This document shows positions 1 to 11,471 of a DNA stretch of 64,000 nt, piece after piece. The stretch spans positions 1,178,001 through 1,242,000 of the forward strand of contig NW_017265134.1 in the NCBI RefSeq assembly GCF_001638985.1, read 5' to 3'. The notes below the pieces were generated by a model. It saw nothing but the letters and a program-made list of their open reading frames with translations. It was not told where the DNA came from and did no database searches. Origin of the DNA: Phycomyces blakesleeanus NRRL 1555(-) (Eukaryota; Mucoromycota; Mucoromycetes; Mucorales; Phycomycetaceae). Position 1 is the first letter of the stretch. Each line of letters starts with the position of its first letter. Made by a program: the position numbers and the translations under genes.

Positions 1-2347
1 GTAGGTTTCAAAAGTGGAAAATCCAAAATTTATTATTCTTATTAATAGTTACAAACAATCACTTATTTATTTATCTAAATTAATAACCTAAATAATTGTT
101 GTACTTGTCTTGTCTGACCTGCATTTTCCAATTATATATATATATAATTCTTAGCTATACAAACTCGCGCACAGTCCATCACAGCCGGAGTTGGTTCACC
201 TTACAACGTATGCCATTCGGTTCATATACAAGAAAGCAAAATCGGCTCTGGTTTGACTGGCGTTCCAGAAGAGTGGGAAAAAATCATAGAGTCCAATATC
301 ACCATTCCAGAAACCACAACAAGTTCAACCACATCCGACAGTTCCACGTTCGTTTGTACATCTGGCACCCTTGCACAAAAACCATCGACATTTAAATCTC
401 CCCGAACTCATCATTACATTGACTCTCGTAACACCCTCACAGGGCACGAAATCCCACTCACTACCCGAACAAATCCCCCCCTGCGTCTATCAGCAGTAGC
501 AGAATCACGTAATTCCCCCCTTCCATCCACACCTACCTCTTCTTCTATATCTACCTTTACTTCTACCTTTAATTCTACATCTACATCTACATCTACATCT
601 ACTTCTTCATATTCTTTTACCACAAATTCTTCCTTCTCGGCTCAATCTAAAGAATGCCCCGATAGCCATTCGCAGCCTTGTAAGTTTATTGATCTGACAG
701 AGTTGAATGATTCTAACTATAGACTTTCTATTATTGTCCTTATCGCCACTTTAGATACCCAAGCCGCCACACCAAAAACTCTATACAAAACAAATAAAAA
801 GCCTGTACTTGACTCTGGGTATATTGGTAAGTCAATATGATTGGTTTCCGGTTACCATTCCGTCAATTAAACCTCTCTTTCTCTCTATACATATGTAAAC
901 TATCAATCTAGACGATCTTGTTGACCCTACTGATCCAACTCGAATTTACAATGAGTTTAATTTGATTGCCCAAGGAGAATCGGGTCAATTGTACTCGGCC
1001 AAATGTATTCACACAAATCAAACTGTAAGTTGTTTCTTTTATTTTATTTTTATTACTATAAGTACATATGTCTATATAACAAATCAGAAAACAATCCATT
1101 ATTCTTATCATTTTTTTTTATTATATAATTAGGTGGCTGTTAAAAAGATCCCTATTACATCTATAGAAAAACTAAGCAAAATCAGGAACGAGTTGGTCAC
1201 TATGAAATCAAGTCGTCATCCAAATGTAGTCGAATATATTGCCACCTACCGAACACAAAATGAAGTCTGGGTAAGTTGAATTTAGAACTTGCCTATTACA
1301 GGCACAAGGATAAAGAAATGTATATATATGTAAAAAGAGAGAGGAAATTCATTGTCTCTATCAGGTTGTTATGGAATGTATGGATATTGCCTTGTCCGAC
1401 ATCCTGTCTACAAAATCATGTGAAGGAAAACCGTGCCTGAGAGAGGATCAGATCGGACGCGTTGCTAGAGAACTCTTACGTGCCCTATGCCGTATCCATC
1501 GACTGGGACGAGTGCATCGTGATATTCGGAGTGACAATGTGCTGTTAAATATGCGTGGCGAGGTTAAAATAGGTAACTAAGCATGCTCAATATAAGACAC
1601 GGAAAAGGCGGATCGGAAGAGCGGGAGAAGAGCAGTGGTATTAACCCATTTTCATTTAATTTTTTCTCTCTCTTGTAAATGTCTACTTGTAGCTGACTTT
1701 GGCCACTGTGCTCAATTGACTCAGAATTCACCACATCGAAACTCGGTTGTCGGCACACCGTACTGGATGGTACGTATACAAATTGTCGTAATCTATCCGC
1801 CCAAACAGATTAATTAAAGAAAAAAGCATATAAATTTTACAGGCACCAGAAGTTATCAAGGGCCAGAATTATGCTTACAAGGCTGACATTTGGAGCCTTG
1901 GTATTGTACTGATGGAAATGGCACAGGGCAACCCACCTTATGTCGATTCCCCGCCTCTTCGTGTAAGTTGTATAGAGATTATGAATTCAAGAATGATATT
2001 TATGTAGATATTAATTTTATTATTTTCTTAGGCCCTGTGTTTAATTGCCTCTCATGGATCTCCGGATCTAGACGATCCCAAAATCTGGTCCGGTCATTTT
2101 AAGCACTTTCTCGCTGAGTGCACCACTATAGATCCAACAAAGAGACCCGATGCAGCTACTTTGTTAAAGGTAAGCAAAAGAAAGAAAGGCAATTGATCGA
2201 TTGAATGGTTTACTAATATAAATACAAAATCTACAGCACCCTTTTATGATGTCCATTGGATCAAAAGATACCTTAATTGAGCTTATCAATGAAGTGAATC
2301 GACAAGAATCTCTTGAACAAGAATATCTAGAGCAAGAATCCCTATAG
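1..2347 (+). CDS. PAK/STE20-type Ser/Thr protein kinase (3' part)
   Basis: A p21-activated kinase that would act downstream of Cdc42/Rac GTPases. The 5' end lies outside the window: bases 1-154 look like an intron (starts gtaggt, ends ttcttag). Exons read: 155-826, 912-1024, 1133-1270, 1365-1572, 1693-1769, 1843-1962, 2032-2169, 2237-2347 (TAG). The first visible exon encodes a CRIB/p21-binding motif ([11 protein letters not shown], then GLTGVPEEW), followed by a Ser/Thr-rich linker of about 150 residues. The kinase domain shows the glycine loop GESGQLY, the VAVKKI lysine, [16 protein letters not shown], a GTPYWMAPE activation segment, DIWSLGI and a C-terminal HPF motif. Oddity: the catalytic loop has Arg where PAKs normally have Lys (HRDIK). 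Whether it is of Ste20 or Cla4 (PH-domain) type cannot be told without the N-terminus. A T11A11 palindrome lies 6 bp past the stop. Confidence 0.93.
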
Positions 2348-2353
2348 ACAACG

Positions 2354-2375
2354 TTTTTTTTTTTAAAAAAAAAAA
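2354..2375. repeat. T11A11 palindromic run
   Basis: Eleven T followed directly by eleven A, 6 bp after the kinase stop codon. One of at least six such runs in the window (others at 3702-3721, 5083-5101, 11252-11267, 12858-12881, 56644-56661). Confidence 0.85.
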
Positions 2376-2766
2376 GATAAAAACGCACACACGCCACACA
2401 GGCACCTACACACATACATACACATACATACACATTTACATATATTATCTTTATTTTCCCAGTATTATTATTTGCATAAAATCCCCTAATTCATGTTGAT
2501 ACTTCTTTAGTTATCAACCACAACAGTAAAATGAACACCTCTTTTCATATATAATTTTTGTTATACTCTCCTATTATTACTATTCTTATTATTCTTATTA
2601 TTGATCTTTTTCTTGTTGCTACTATTATAATTATCTTAATAATTCACTCATTTGTTATATATATATAAAGAAACCTGCATTTTCCCTTTTATATTACTAA
2701 GCGAAAAAAGATTATTTATATATTTTATATAAAGACAAGTTTTTTTTTTGAAATATACAAAAGGAC

Positions 2767-2822
2767 AAGAAGAATAAGAAGAATAAGAAGAATAAGAAGA
2801 ATAAGAAGAATAAGGAGAAGGA
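2767..2822. repeat. GAAGAATAA-type microsatellite
   Basis: Tandem purine-rich units (agaataagaag repeated about five times) followed by ggagaaggagaag. It generates spurious low-complexity ORFs on the minus strand. Non-coding. Confidence 0.8.
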
Positions 2823-2946
2823 GAAGAAAAATAGGATGAGGGATATATCAATATATATATAGGTGTGTGTGTGTGTATGTATGTATATAAAAAGAGATTG
2901 TCTGGTGCTTTCCATGGCTCAAGCAAGAAATGAACCATTTATCGCT

Positions 2947-3610
2947 CTAATGGCTAGCAACTTCATGGCCACGCAGGTTAGCTGTAGCTAGGCATTGGTT
3001 TACTACCTCCAACAAATGACCATTCTCCAATGCAGCCGCAACTCGCTCTTTGTCATTCAATTGTTTGTTGACAGCTGTTTCAGATTGGTGGGTTCCTTGA
3101 CGTACTCTAATATCAACCTGGATAGATAATAAAGCATTCATATGTCACAAAAAAAATATAAGTTTCCATTTGAACTTTGTGAACCGTACATATTATACAT
3201 TCATACATGTATTCATATACATTTTTGTACATAGTAATGCCTAGAGTATAACTTTATATATATAAGAAAAAGATACACACCTTGAAGCGTTCAGGTAGAC
3301 TGCGGAGTAGTCTGACTCTGATACAGAGACCGATAAGTGTTGCCATTGAACAATGAGGAATCGTAGGTGTGAATTCAACTTGGACACTGTTACGATTGTC
3401 GTCTACATGAATATGCTGATGCTGAGTCACATTGAGTTGCTCTAAGGTGAGGGGATGTTCAGGGTCAGAAATGGATCGAATGAGATCAAACACTTCTTGA
3501 GCATCAATGGGGTCTTCAATGTTGTCGTCATATTCATCGGCAGTCTCACGACGAGAAGCTTTTGTAAGGTTGTATACAGTTGGGTTGGCGTTGATAAGTG
3601 TTTGAGACAT
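2947..3610 (-). CDS. CIA2: Cytosolic Fe-S cluster targeting factor CIA2/MIP18 (FAM96-like)
   Basis: Small DUF59-family protein (166 residues) that in yeast and animals works with CIA1 and MMS19 to hand Fe-S clusters to cytosolic and nuclear apoproteins. Two exons: 3281-3610 and 2947-3117, joined in phase 0 through a 163-bp intron (donor gtgtgt). Diagnostic stretches are [11 protein letters not shown], the hyper-reactive cysteine motif [34 protein letters not shown] and [11 protein letters not shown], all as in MIP18. The length is typical of the family. The start at 3610 is the first ATG of the conserved frame. It is convergent with the kinase gene. A T9A11 run lies upstream at 3702-3721. Confidence 0.95.
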
Positions 3611-6600
3611 GAAAAAAAAAGAATAAGAATCAAGAGAAAGAGATTAAAAGAATAGGACTGTTGAATTGGCAGATGATATCCATTGTGTATTTTTAGATCT
3701 CTTTTTTTTTAAAAAAAAAAACAGTATCCTCCAATCTAATGACGCCTAGGCGTTGACGGGCATTTAATACATAGCCAATGATTTGACAATTATCATAAAC
3801 AGTTTGATGACTGTACTGCATATCTACTGAATGATTCAAAATTATCGCATAGTATAATCTCTGACCACCATTAAGTGGAATGTTTTTTTTTGTTCAAAAT
3901 ATACTTTGTAACAGTCGAAATAACAGTTTTTACAAGAAGATATTTAATGCGTGTATATATACGGAGGAGCTGTTTTGTGATACCAAGATGTGCTTGTTTA
4001 ACACCTTTAGATTTATCTTGATAAATTTATCTATTACACACAAAACCTACGGATACTTTTATTATTATTTTTTGATTTTATTATTGGTTAGAAGAAGAAG
4101 AAACGATTAATGTAATTACCAGCTTTAGAATCTTGTGCTAAATTACAATTCATGTATTTATCAAGAAGTATACGCTTTTTTAGAGTATATTTCTCCAGGA
4201 ACAAAAGGTCTATTCATGCTGTTGAATTCTTTCATTTCATTTTTTGTTTTTTTTTTTCGAAATCTTTGATTCAGACGAACCTCTTTTCTAAACTTTTTTG
4301 AACATTTACTTAGGCAATATTATTATTATTATTTTTAAAAGAAAAAAGCTTCCCAGTTCAGTTATAAAGTACCACACACTGTTTGAGAGACAGTTAACCA
4401 TTGTATCGACGCCCACCTGATTCACTATGGGCCTTTGCTTTTTTTTATTGCGTTCAAGAATACACAGCAATGCTCACGTTATAGAATACACAAAAATAGA
4501 ACTGGTCATATGATCTGACAGCTCAGTGAATTATAAATCAACGTGGCTGTCTTAGTATCATGTACCTTGCATACAATGATGGGTACACATTTCTAAAATA
4601 TACTTTTTTTTAACAGAGATGACACGTAAGGCCCTGAATAGAATCTGCGGTGGTGTTTCTGGACAGCGACTTTTGGTGAGAAGAATGGAATAGGATCGTT
4701 CTTATCGATATAAATATATACATATATGGAAAGTTAATAAAAATATCTAGGATCTCAAATAAGGGTTTATGCTACTATACACATAAATAACTCAGATAAC
4801 ATAGACCATTCAACCCACGTACCATCATGGTCACAAAAAAAACATACAATTATTAACGGCTACAGTGTACTATGAGTATCTTCTTAGCCTTGGGAACGAA
4901 CATACTTTTAAACAGAGGATTATCTTTACGTCTCATTGATTTGTATATGGCATCAAGTCTCTGATTTGTTTATTTTTCGCGTAACTTGAATTTTTGGGGA
5001 AGTTCAAGAAGGTCAGTAACTCAAGACTCGATGAAAGAAATTTAATTTCCAACGTGATATAATATGGTCTTGTAAGGTGCACTTTTTTTTAAAAAAAAAA
5101 AGAAAAGAAAAGAAAAACAACAACAACAATAAGAATGAAAATAGTAATAGTAATACGAGTATGAACACATTGTACTTGGTAAAAAAAACGCATGTATACA
5201 AAGCCAAATCTGTCATAAAGCTATTGGAATTACAATTGAGGGTTCTGTTTCACTTGGACTCTGGAGGAGAGGGTCTTGTCTAAAGTCAAAAAAAAAATTT
5301 ACACACTGTAATGATTACACTCAACAAAAAAAGGAAAGAACGTAAGAATATCTCGGATACTCTATATCGATTAAGTCTCTAGGAGACATCTCATGTAAGT
5401 TCACTACTTTTGAATGATTTCCATTCTGATTTATTATCAGGCTAAAGTTAGATGCGTAAGTGAACCGATTAAAGAGATAAAGACTGATTCATTAATAATT
5501 TTTAATTAGTATTATTATCATTATTCCATAAATAACTATTATTTTTGATCTTTTTGTTTTTTTATTTATTTTTTATTTTGAATACTCGGCTAGACCTTTT
5601 TCTGTATAATTTTTGTGTGTGTAGTGGAGATTTCTCAAGGTGATAAAAAAGAACAGAGAAAAATCAGTAAAGAGATCAAGATATCTATACAGTTGTTATG
5701 TTACTATAGCAACGACATTAACCTTTCTTCTTCTTACATATACATATTTGTGGGGAGGTGCTGGTATGTGCATATAAATATATAAATATAAATATAAATC
5801 AACTAATTTTAGTACTTGTTGGAGAAAGGGCTAGGACCACGGCCTCGGAATATATTGTGTAATATTTAGAAAGGTGATACTAATGAAACACATGTACAAA
5901 GTGGCTATTGTAAAGTGATTAGGTCTTGGTTGCTACACCTTTCTGAAGAGGACTATCTTTAATTAATCAGTCTTCATTGTTCTTTACAGTAATATATTAT
6001 TCCTTTTTATTACTTAATACAAAAACCCACAAACGTCCATAGAGGGCAAGTGAATTTTGTAGTGTTACCAATGACTACATAATTCCTTTATATTTTATCT
6101 ATCTGCTATCTATCTATCTATCTATATATGACTTATTCTTATTGCTGTAGTTTGTATGCTTTGTATAGTGGGGTTGAATTACAAAGGTAAATAAATGAAA
6201 AGAAATGCATGGACCACTTTTTCTTTGATTTGTTGAGATATTCTATATGTATTATAACTATCACCATCATTATCATCATCAATTTTTTTTCCCTTTCTTT
6301 CTTCCTTTTCCCCAACATTCACACACTCACACGCGGGTAATTCCCAGAACAGGAAGAAATGGAAATTCTGAATTCAATGGGGAATTGCGGGGTACTTTAT
6401 TTTAAATGCTTTCCTTGTTTGATATTTTACTTTTTATTATTATCTTTAATTATCTTCCAGCCACAAAATGACAATAATGATTATTGTGCTAAATGAGAAT
6501 CCCATAATTTTACAAATACTTCTAGTCTCATTAAAGAACACTAATTTTTTTTTTGATAGACTAGTATTGGTGTAGATCAGTATCTATAATCTTGGATCAG

Positions 6601-7087
6601 ATCTAGGTGTATATTATATATATATATATATATATGTATGTATTTAAAAAAAAAAGAAGAACAACAAAATTCCAAACCAGCTGGAGATATATTTAAATGT
6701 GTAAGAGTGCGTGAGAGTTTTTTTTTCTTCTTTTGGTGAAATGTACATAATCGTTAATAGGAGATAAGATAAAAGAAAAGAAAAGAAAAGAAAATGAAAT
6801 AAATAAATAGAAGAAAAGAGGAGGGATGAGATGCGTAATAAGAGTAGTGTCTATCTAGACAATATAATAGAATTACAGTAGTAATAGGAGCGTATTTAAG
6901 AGAGAGAGAGAAAAGCATGGCATAAGGAAAGGCGTGGTTTGATGCAAGATATAAAGTAGAATAAAAAAGAGGAGTAATGCAATTTGTAAAAAGTAAAGAG
7001 AATAAAAAAAAATGTGCTAGATTAGGTGTATGTGATATGTGAGTGAGTGAGTGAGTGAATGAGTAAAGAGTTCATGAGCAGCTGGTT
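3611..7087. other. Long AT-rich gene-free stretch
   Basis: About 3.5 kb without a convincing gene. It holds T/A palindromic runs (3702-3721, 5083-5101), a TATC microsatellite (about 6105-6123), an AT repeat (about 6617-6635) and a GAGT tract (about 7040-7058). An exon-like island at 4619-4677 (acceptor-like ttttaacag, then an open stretch, then gtgaga) stands alone and was not called as a gene. Confidence 0.6.
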
Positions 7088-8696
7088 TTACATGTCAACG
7101 ATTCGTTGAACCTTGCCACAATCCAGTAAATGATCCCCTCTATATTTGATCAAATATTCTCCATTGTCTTTCCAGGTTACTGTTTTGTTTACAGGACAAC
7201 CCTAATTAGATAATCATTAATAATTAAGAATGATAATTGGACAATTAAAAAAAATTGGCACATTAAACACTATCTATATATTTACCTTGCTACTGTTAGA
7301 ACATTTGTAATACACACTGCGGTTTCCGGTCTTTTTCTGGACAGTATTGCCATTGTTTTTCCAGAAATAACCGTCAATGTAGGGGTGGTCTCGAGTTTCT
7401 ACGATCTTTGTAATGGCCTGCATTTCGCGTCGTCTTCTAGGTCGTTGTGGTACGTACGGATCATATCGGCTCTGCTGTGGAGGCTGAGGTTGATTGAATA
7501 CTTGCTGGTCCAAAGGCGGTGTGCTGGTGTCGATTTGCATCTGTTGTAAATTATTCGGAAACGAATGGTCGTCCATGTAACTGGGCGGTGAAAGCGGGTG
7601 TTGTTTAAAGGGCAGCATAGTCGGAGCGTAACTAATTATTATTATAATTATTATTTAGAAAATAAAATAAATAATAAGTCATAAGAAAAAAAAAAAAAAA
7701 AAGACATAGGTAAAATAAAATCAATATCGAAATCAATACAAAAAACTGATTTCTTAGATTTTTTTTTACCCGGGAACAAACGCGGGGACCCATTCTCATA
7801 AGAATATATGTATTTATTTTGATTTCTTACCTTGTCATAGACAGCATGGGGGTAGAGGCAGAAGTGGAAGATGAAATAGGGGAAAAGGTACGATCGTCGA
7901 GTTCATCAGAATTCGCACTTCCACCGAGAGATGAGGCAAGGTTCGAGTCTCGTCGGGCAAGACCGGTGGGTTGTGGAGAGGCCAACATTACATCCAAACT
8001 GGTGCGACGCATCATGATCGGCTGGTTTGGAAGTATTGTAGCCCGGCTTTCAGAATTTGCACTGCTAGGCGGGGGTGTGGGGTGCATCGTAAAAGAGGTA
8101 GAAAAATGTGGGGCCATAATCTGGTGGGTTGGAGTGACAGACAAAGGTTCAGGCTGGCATGGAGGAGTATTACTGACATTAATTTGCTGTATTTGCTGTT
8201 GCTGTTGTACTTGTTGCTGTTGTATTTGTTGTGTCTGTTGTTGCTGCTGTACTTGCTGCTGCTGTATTTGTTGGGTCTGTTGCTGCTGCTGCTGTACTTG
8301 CTGCTGCTGTTGTTGTTGTTGGTGTTGCTGCTGCGCTTGTTGCTGTTGTGCTTGTTGTGCTTGTTGTGCTTGCTGTTGCTGTTGCAGTAACATTAAATCC
8401 AGCTCTTTGGCTCTCATTTTGGCTTCCTCAGCCCTTCTTTTGTCTTCTTCGAGTTTGCTGAGTAAGATTAGGCGCAAGAGTTCTGGTTGTGATTGATAGT
8501 AGAGTATTACATCCTGAAGATCACAAGAAGCAGGGCTATTGCTTGTTGGAGTAGAGTGGCGCCATGTGTCTTCTGGAGACGGTTGTGGTTCTGGCTTGGG
8601 TTGTCTTTGAATAGTGTGAAAGGGCACTTGTTCATGGTGGTAAAGAGGTACTAGTTTTGCGACGTCTTTTGCGACGGAGTATGTGTATTCGCTCAT
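7088..8696 (-). CDS. Poly-Gln protein with WRKY/GCM1-type zinc finger (putative transcription factor)
   Basis: Putative nuclear DNA-binding protein of 441 residues. Exons (minus strand): 7831-8696, 7286-7631, 7088-7201; phases close (2 then 0). The N-terminal half has an amphipathic Lys/Glu/Ala helix followed by about 75 residues dominated by glutamine (QQQ blocks alternating with AQQ, TQQIQQQQV), then Ser/Pro-rich sequence. The C-terminus carries the zinc finger: DGYFWKNNGNTVQKK, YYKCSNSSKGCPV, TVTWKD, IKYRGDHLLDC. The order Gly-Tyr-x-Trp, Tyr-Tyr-Lys-Cys, Cys-Pro-Val, Tyr-x-Gly-x-His, Cys matches the WRKY-GCM1 superfamily with C-C-H-C ligands, although the WRKYGQK signature itself is replaced by WKNNGNT. 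The start at 8696 is the first ATG after a long T/A-rich leader. The target and role are unknown. The CAG-repeat region creates long antisense Cys-rich ORFs that are artefacts. Confidence 0.85.
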
Positions 8697-8971
8697 AATA
8701 AAAAAAAATCGGTAATAAAAGTAAGAGTAAGAGTAAGAGTAAGAGTAAGAATAAGAGTAATTGCAGTAGTTAAAAGGGGCAAAGAAATAGTAAATGAAAT
8801 GAAATAAAAAAGGGGTTTGGGATCGGCTGTAAATCAAGCCAATGCAAAAGTGAAGTGAAAGGAAAAGGGTCCTTTGTTCCAAAACTTCCCGTTTTTTTAT
8901 TATTTGTAACAAGGCAGGGTTTAATTTTTTTTTCTTTTCTTTTCTATATGATTTCTCAGGGCCAGTAAATA

Positions 8972-9004
<33 letters not shown>

Positions 9005-10839
9005 TCAATTTTCATATTTTTTTATTATTCTTATTCTTATTCTTATTGATCGTGAGCTTAGGGGGCGCATGTCAATTGTGTGGGATCCCGCGGTAATTCG
9101 ATGGCGCTACTTTTTGTTTCTTTTTTTTTTGTACACTCTTCGTCCAATCAGAACAGCCCCCACTTTTGCTCCCCACACCACTGTGCACAGTAATAATACC
9201 ATCTTATTCCGCTACAGCTGTCGATCTTATGTTTCCGCCAGCGCTTGATTCGCCCAAGAGGCTAAAACCCAAAAAAAAAATAGTGTTTTCCCTTCCCGTT
9301 CTCCGCATCTTCACCTGATAGTTTGTCTTCCTTTCTTATGGTTCATTGTTTCCCTTGTCTTTTTGCTCGTCCAAATATGTTTATCCTCTTCATGTTTTCT
9401 CGATCAGGTTCTTTTCCGTATTGGCCCGCAAGTAACAGTAACATAGCAACAAAATCCTTTTTATTTTCACACACAAAATAAACTCCTTGTTGGATCAAGA
9501 ATAATATCTTTCTTTCCAATTTCCCACTTTCATCTTTTACCCGCACAACCCAACCCAATCCAACCAAACCACACGCACGCACACGCACACGCATAAGCAC
9601 ACGCACACACGCACACACGCACTCTCACACACACAGGCACAGACACATATACTACAATAACTATAACAATAACAATAACAAATAACGTGTCTTCAGGGTT
9701 CTTCTTTTTGATTTGAAATAAAGGAAAAAATCTGATGGTGTAATGTACAACAAACCAAAATAACAATAACAGTAATAATAAGCCTTTCTTCTTTTATTTC
9801 TTACTTTCCTTTTTTTTATGCAAATAAATTATTTGATTTGTTTGATTTGATTTAATTTGATTTTATTAAGGATATGTGATTAGTAAAAATCAATTTACTG
9901 AAACATTAGCACATCATTCATCATACATGTGTATCTATTTATTTTATTTATTTCAAATGTAATAAACTATAATAAATGGTTATCATGAAAACAAATTAGA
10001 ACTTTTATTGTCATGGAAACAAATTATATTTTGTTGTCATGGAAACTTATTAAAGGAATAATAGTAATAAAAATAATAAAAAAGTGTGAATTAACCATAT
10101 TCTTGGTCATTTTCTTTTCCCTTTCTTTTTTTTGTGTGTGTATTATATTGTACATGCTTATTTCCCGGTGTGTAACCAGTAAGACCTTGCTGAATAAATA
10201 AATAAAATATATATATACTCATATATATATATACAAGGTAAAAAGAAGAAAAAAGAAAGAAAAAAGCATAATCGGAGGATAATAGCCAATAAGTTTTTAA
10301 CTTATTTTATAAAGTAAACACATAATAAATCTACAAAACCATCCATTCTAATATACACACAGCACTAGAACTATAATTAAAAAAAAATAGGAAAAGGGCA
10401 CAAGGTGTGTACACATATCCAATTTAGGATAGATATCATAGATAAAACCCTGAAGGACAGGTGAGAGCAATTCGAAAATAAGAAAAAAGAAGGATAAATC
10501 TGATGATGATAAAATGGATTATGTAAAAAAGGGAAAAGACTTGAGAAATTTATTATTAATACTATGCAATATAAAGTATGTGTATTTATGTTTTAAATCA
10601 AAGCTCATGTACAAACTTTCCAAAAGCAGGACTTAAAAAATAAATAAAAAATAAATAAATATGAATAAAAAGGCACCAGTATTCAAGTAATGAATAAGAG
10701 AATAAATTGAAAATGAATTAATCTCATGCTTTTTTTTTCTGTAAATTTATATTGTGCGTAGAGTATGTGTAGAGTGTGCTTAGAGTGTGTGTATCATGAA
10801 TCCCTTCTTCTTTACATCTTCAACTTTTTTTTTACATGT

Positions 10840-10882
<43 letters not shown>

Positions 10883-11471
10883 TTATCCATTAATATCACT
10901 ATTAAACATCACTCAATGGTGATTTAATATTAAAGACTATACAAGAGCAAGCAGAACCAAATAAAGAAATAAAGAAAAAAATTTGCCCACACCCAGTCTC
11001 AAATCGTGACCGCCTGAGAGTACCACGTCAGCAATCTAAATAAAGCAATCTAAACTAGTTACTATCACGTCGCGGGATCCGGCAGAGCTAAGCGCAACAT
11101 AGCCGCTCACCCAAGGCTAACTTATCCCGTTCTCTTTCCCTTACTGGTCAATCTGTATGTATCCACAAACAATTAATGACATCCAACGACACATCCATTG
11201 TACTATGGAGCTGATATGCACTATATCATAATGGATGGATAGAAACATCAATTTTTTTTAAAAAAAATGCCTATACATAATATATAAATACATATATGTG
11301 TATGTGTATAAATATATATGTATATATATAAATATATATCCAAATTTCGTTAATATTAATATTAATAATTTTTATTTATTTATTTATCTATATTTTGTGA
11401 ATTCCTATACACACACAAACACAAAACACAATACATATACATACAAACATACATATTTACGACAAAAGGCG
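8697..11471. other. Intergenic region, divergent promoters of the WRKY-like gene and eL13
   Basis: About 2.8 kb. At 9060-9260 a less AT-rich block contains a CCAAT box (9144-9148) and may be the promoter of the minus-strand gene. A CA/CGCA-rich tract lies at about 9570-9645, and an (AT)n tract at 10842-10876. A second GC-richer block (10985-11160) precedes the eL13 gene. A T8A8 run sits at 11252-11267. I see no gene. Confidence 0.55.
10842..10876. repeat. (AT)n dinucleotide tract
   Basis: About 16 consecutive AT units upstream of the eL13 gene. A simple repeat; similar shorter tracts occur at about 13505-13520 and 23240-23262. Confidence 0.85.

Larger units (their letters stand above)
2348..2946. 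other. Intergenic region between convergent genes
   Basis: Shared 3' region of the kinase (+) and CIA2 (-). It contains a T11A11 run pair at 2354-2375, a CA-rich tract at about 2385-2435, and a microsatellite at 2767-2822. I see no conserved coding signal. Confidence 0.7.

Noticed and set aside
414..623. Val/Asp-rich minus-strand ORF
   Set aside because: Antisense of the Ser/Thr-rich linker of the kinase.
7930..7955. Possible tRNA B box (ggttcgagtct)
   Set aside because: It is inside a coding exon and no A box or acceptor stem fits around it.
7819..8496. Cys- and Leu-rich plus-strand ORFs
   Set aside because: Antisense of the CAG-repeat coding exon of the WRKY-like gene; composition is entirely due to the repeat.
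9343..9766. Two overlapping minus-strand ORFs rich in Cys, Val and Arg
   Set aside because: Driven by a CA/CGCA repeat tract; no conserved domain and no splice support.
10985..11160. GC-richer patch considered as tRNA, 5S rRNA or snRNA
   Set aside because: No cloverleaf, no A/B boxes and no Sm-site/stem arrangement; more likely part of the eL13 promoter.
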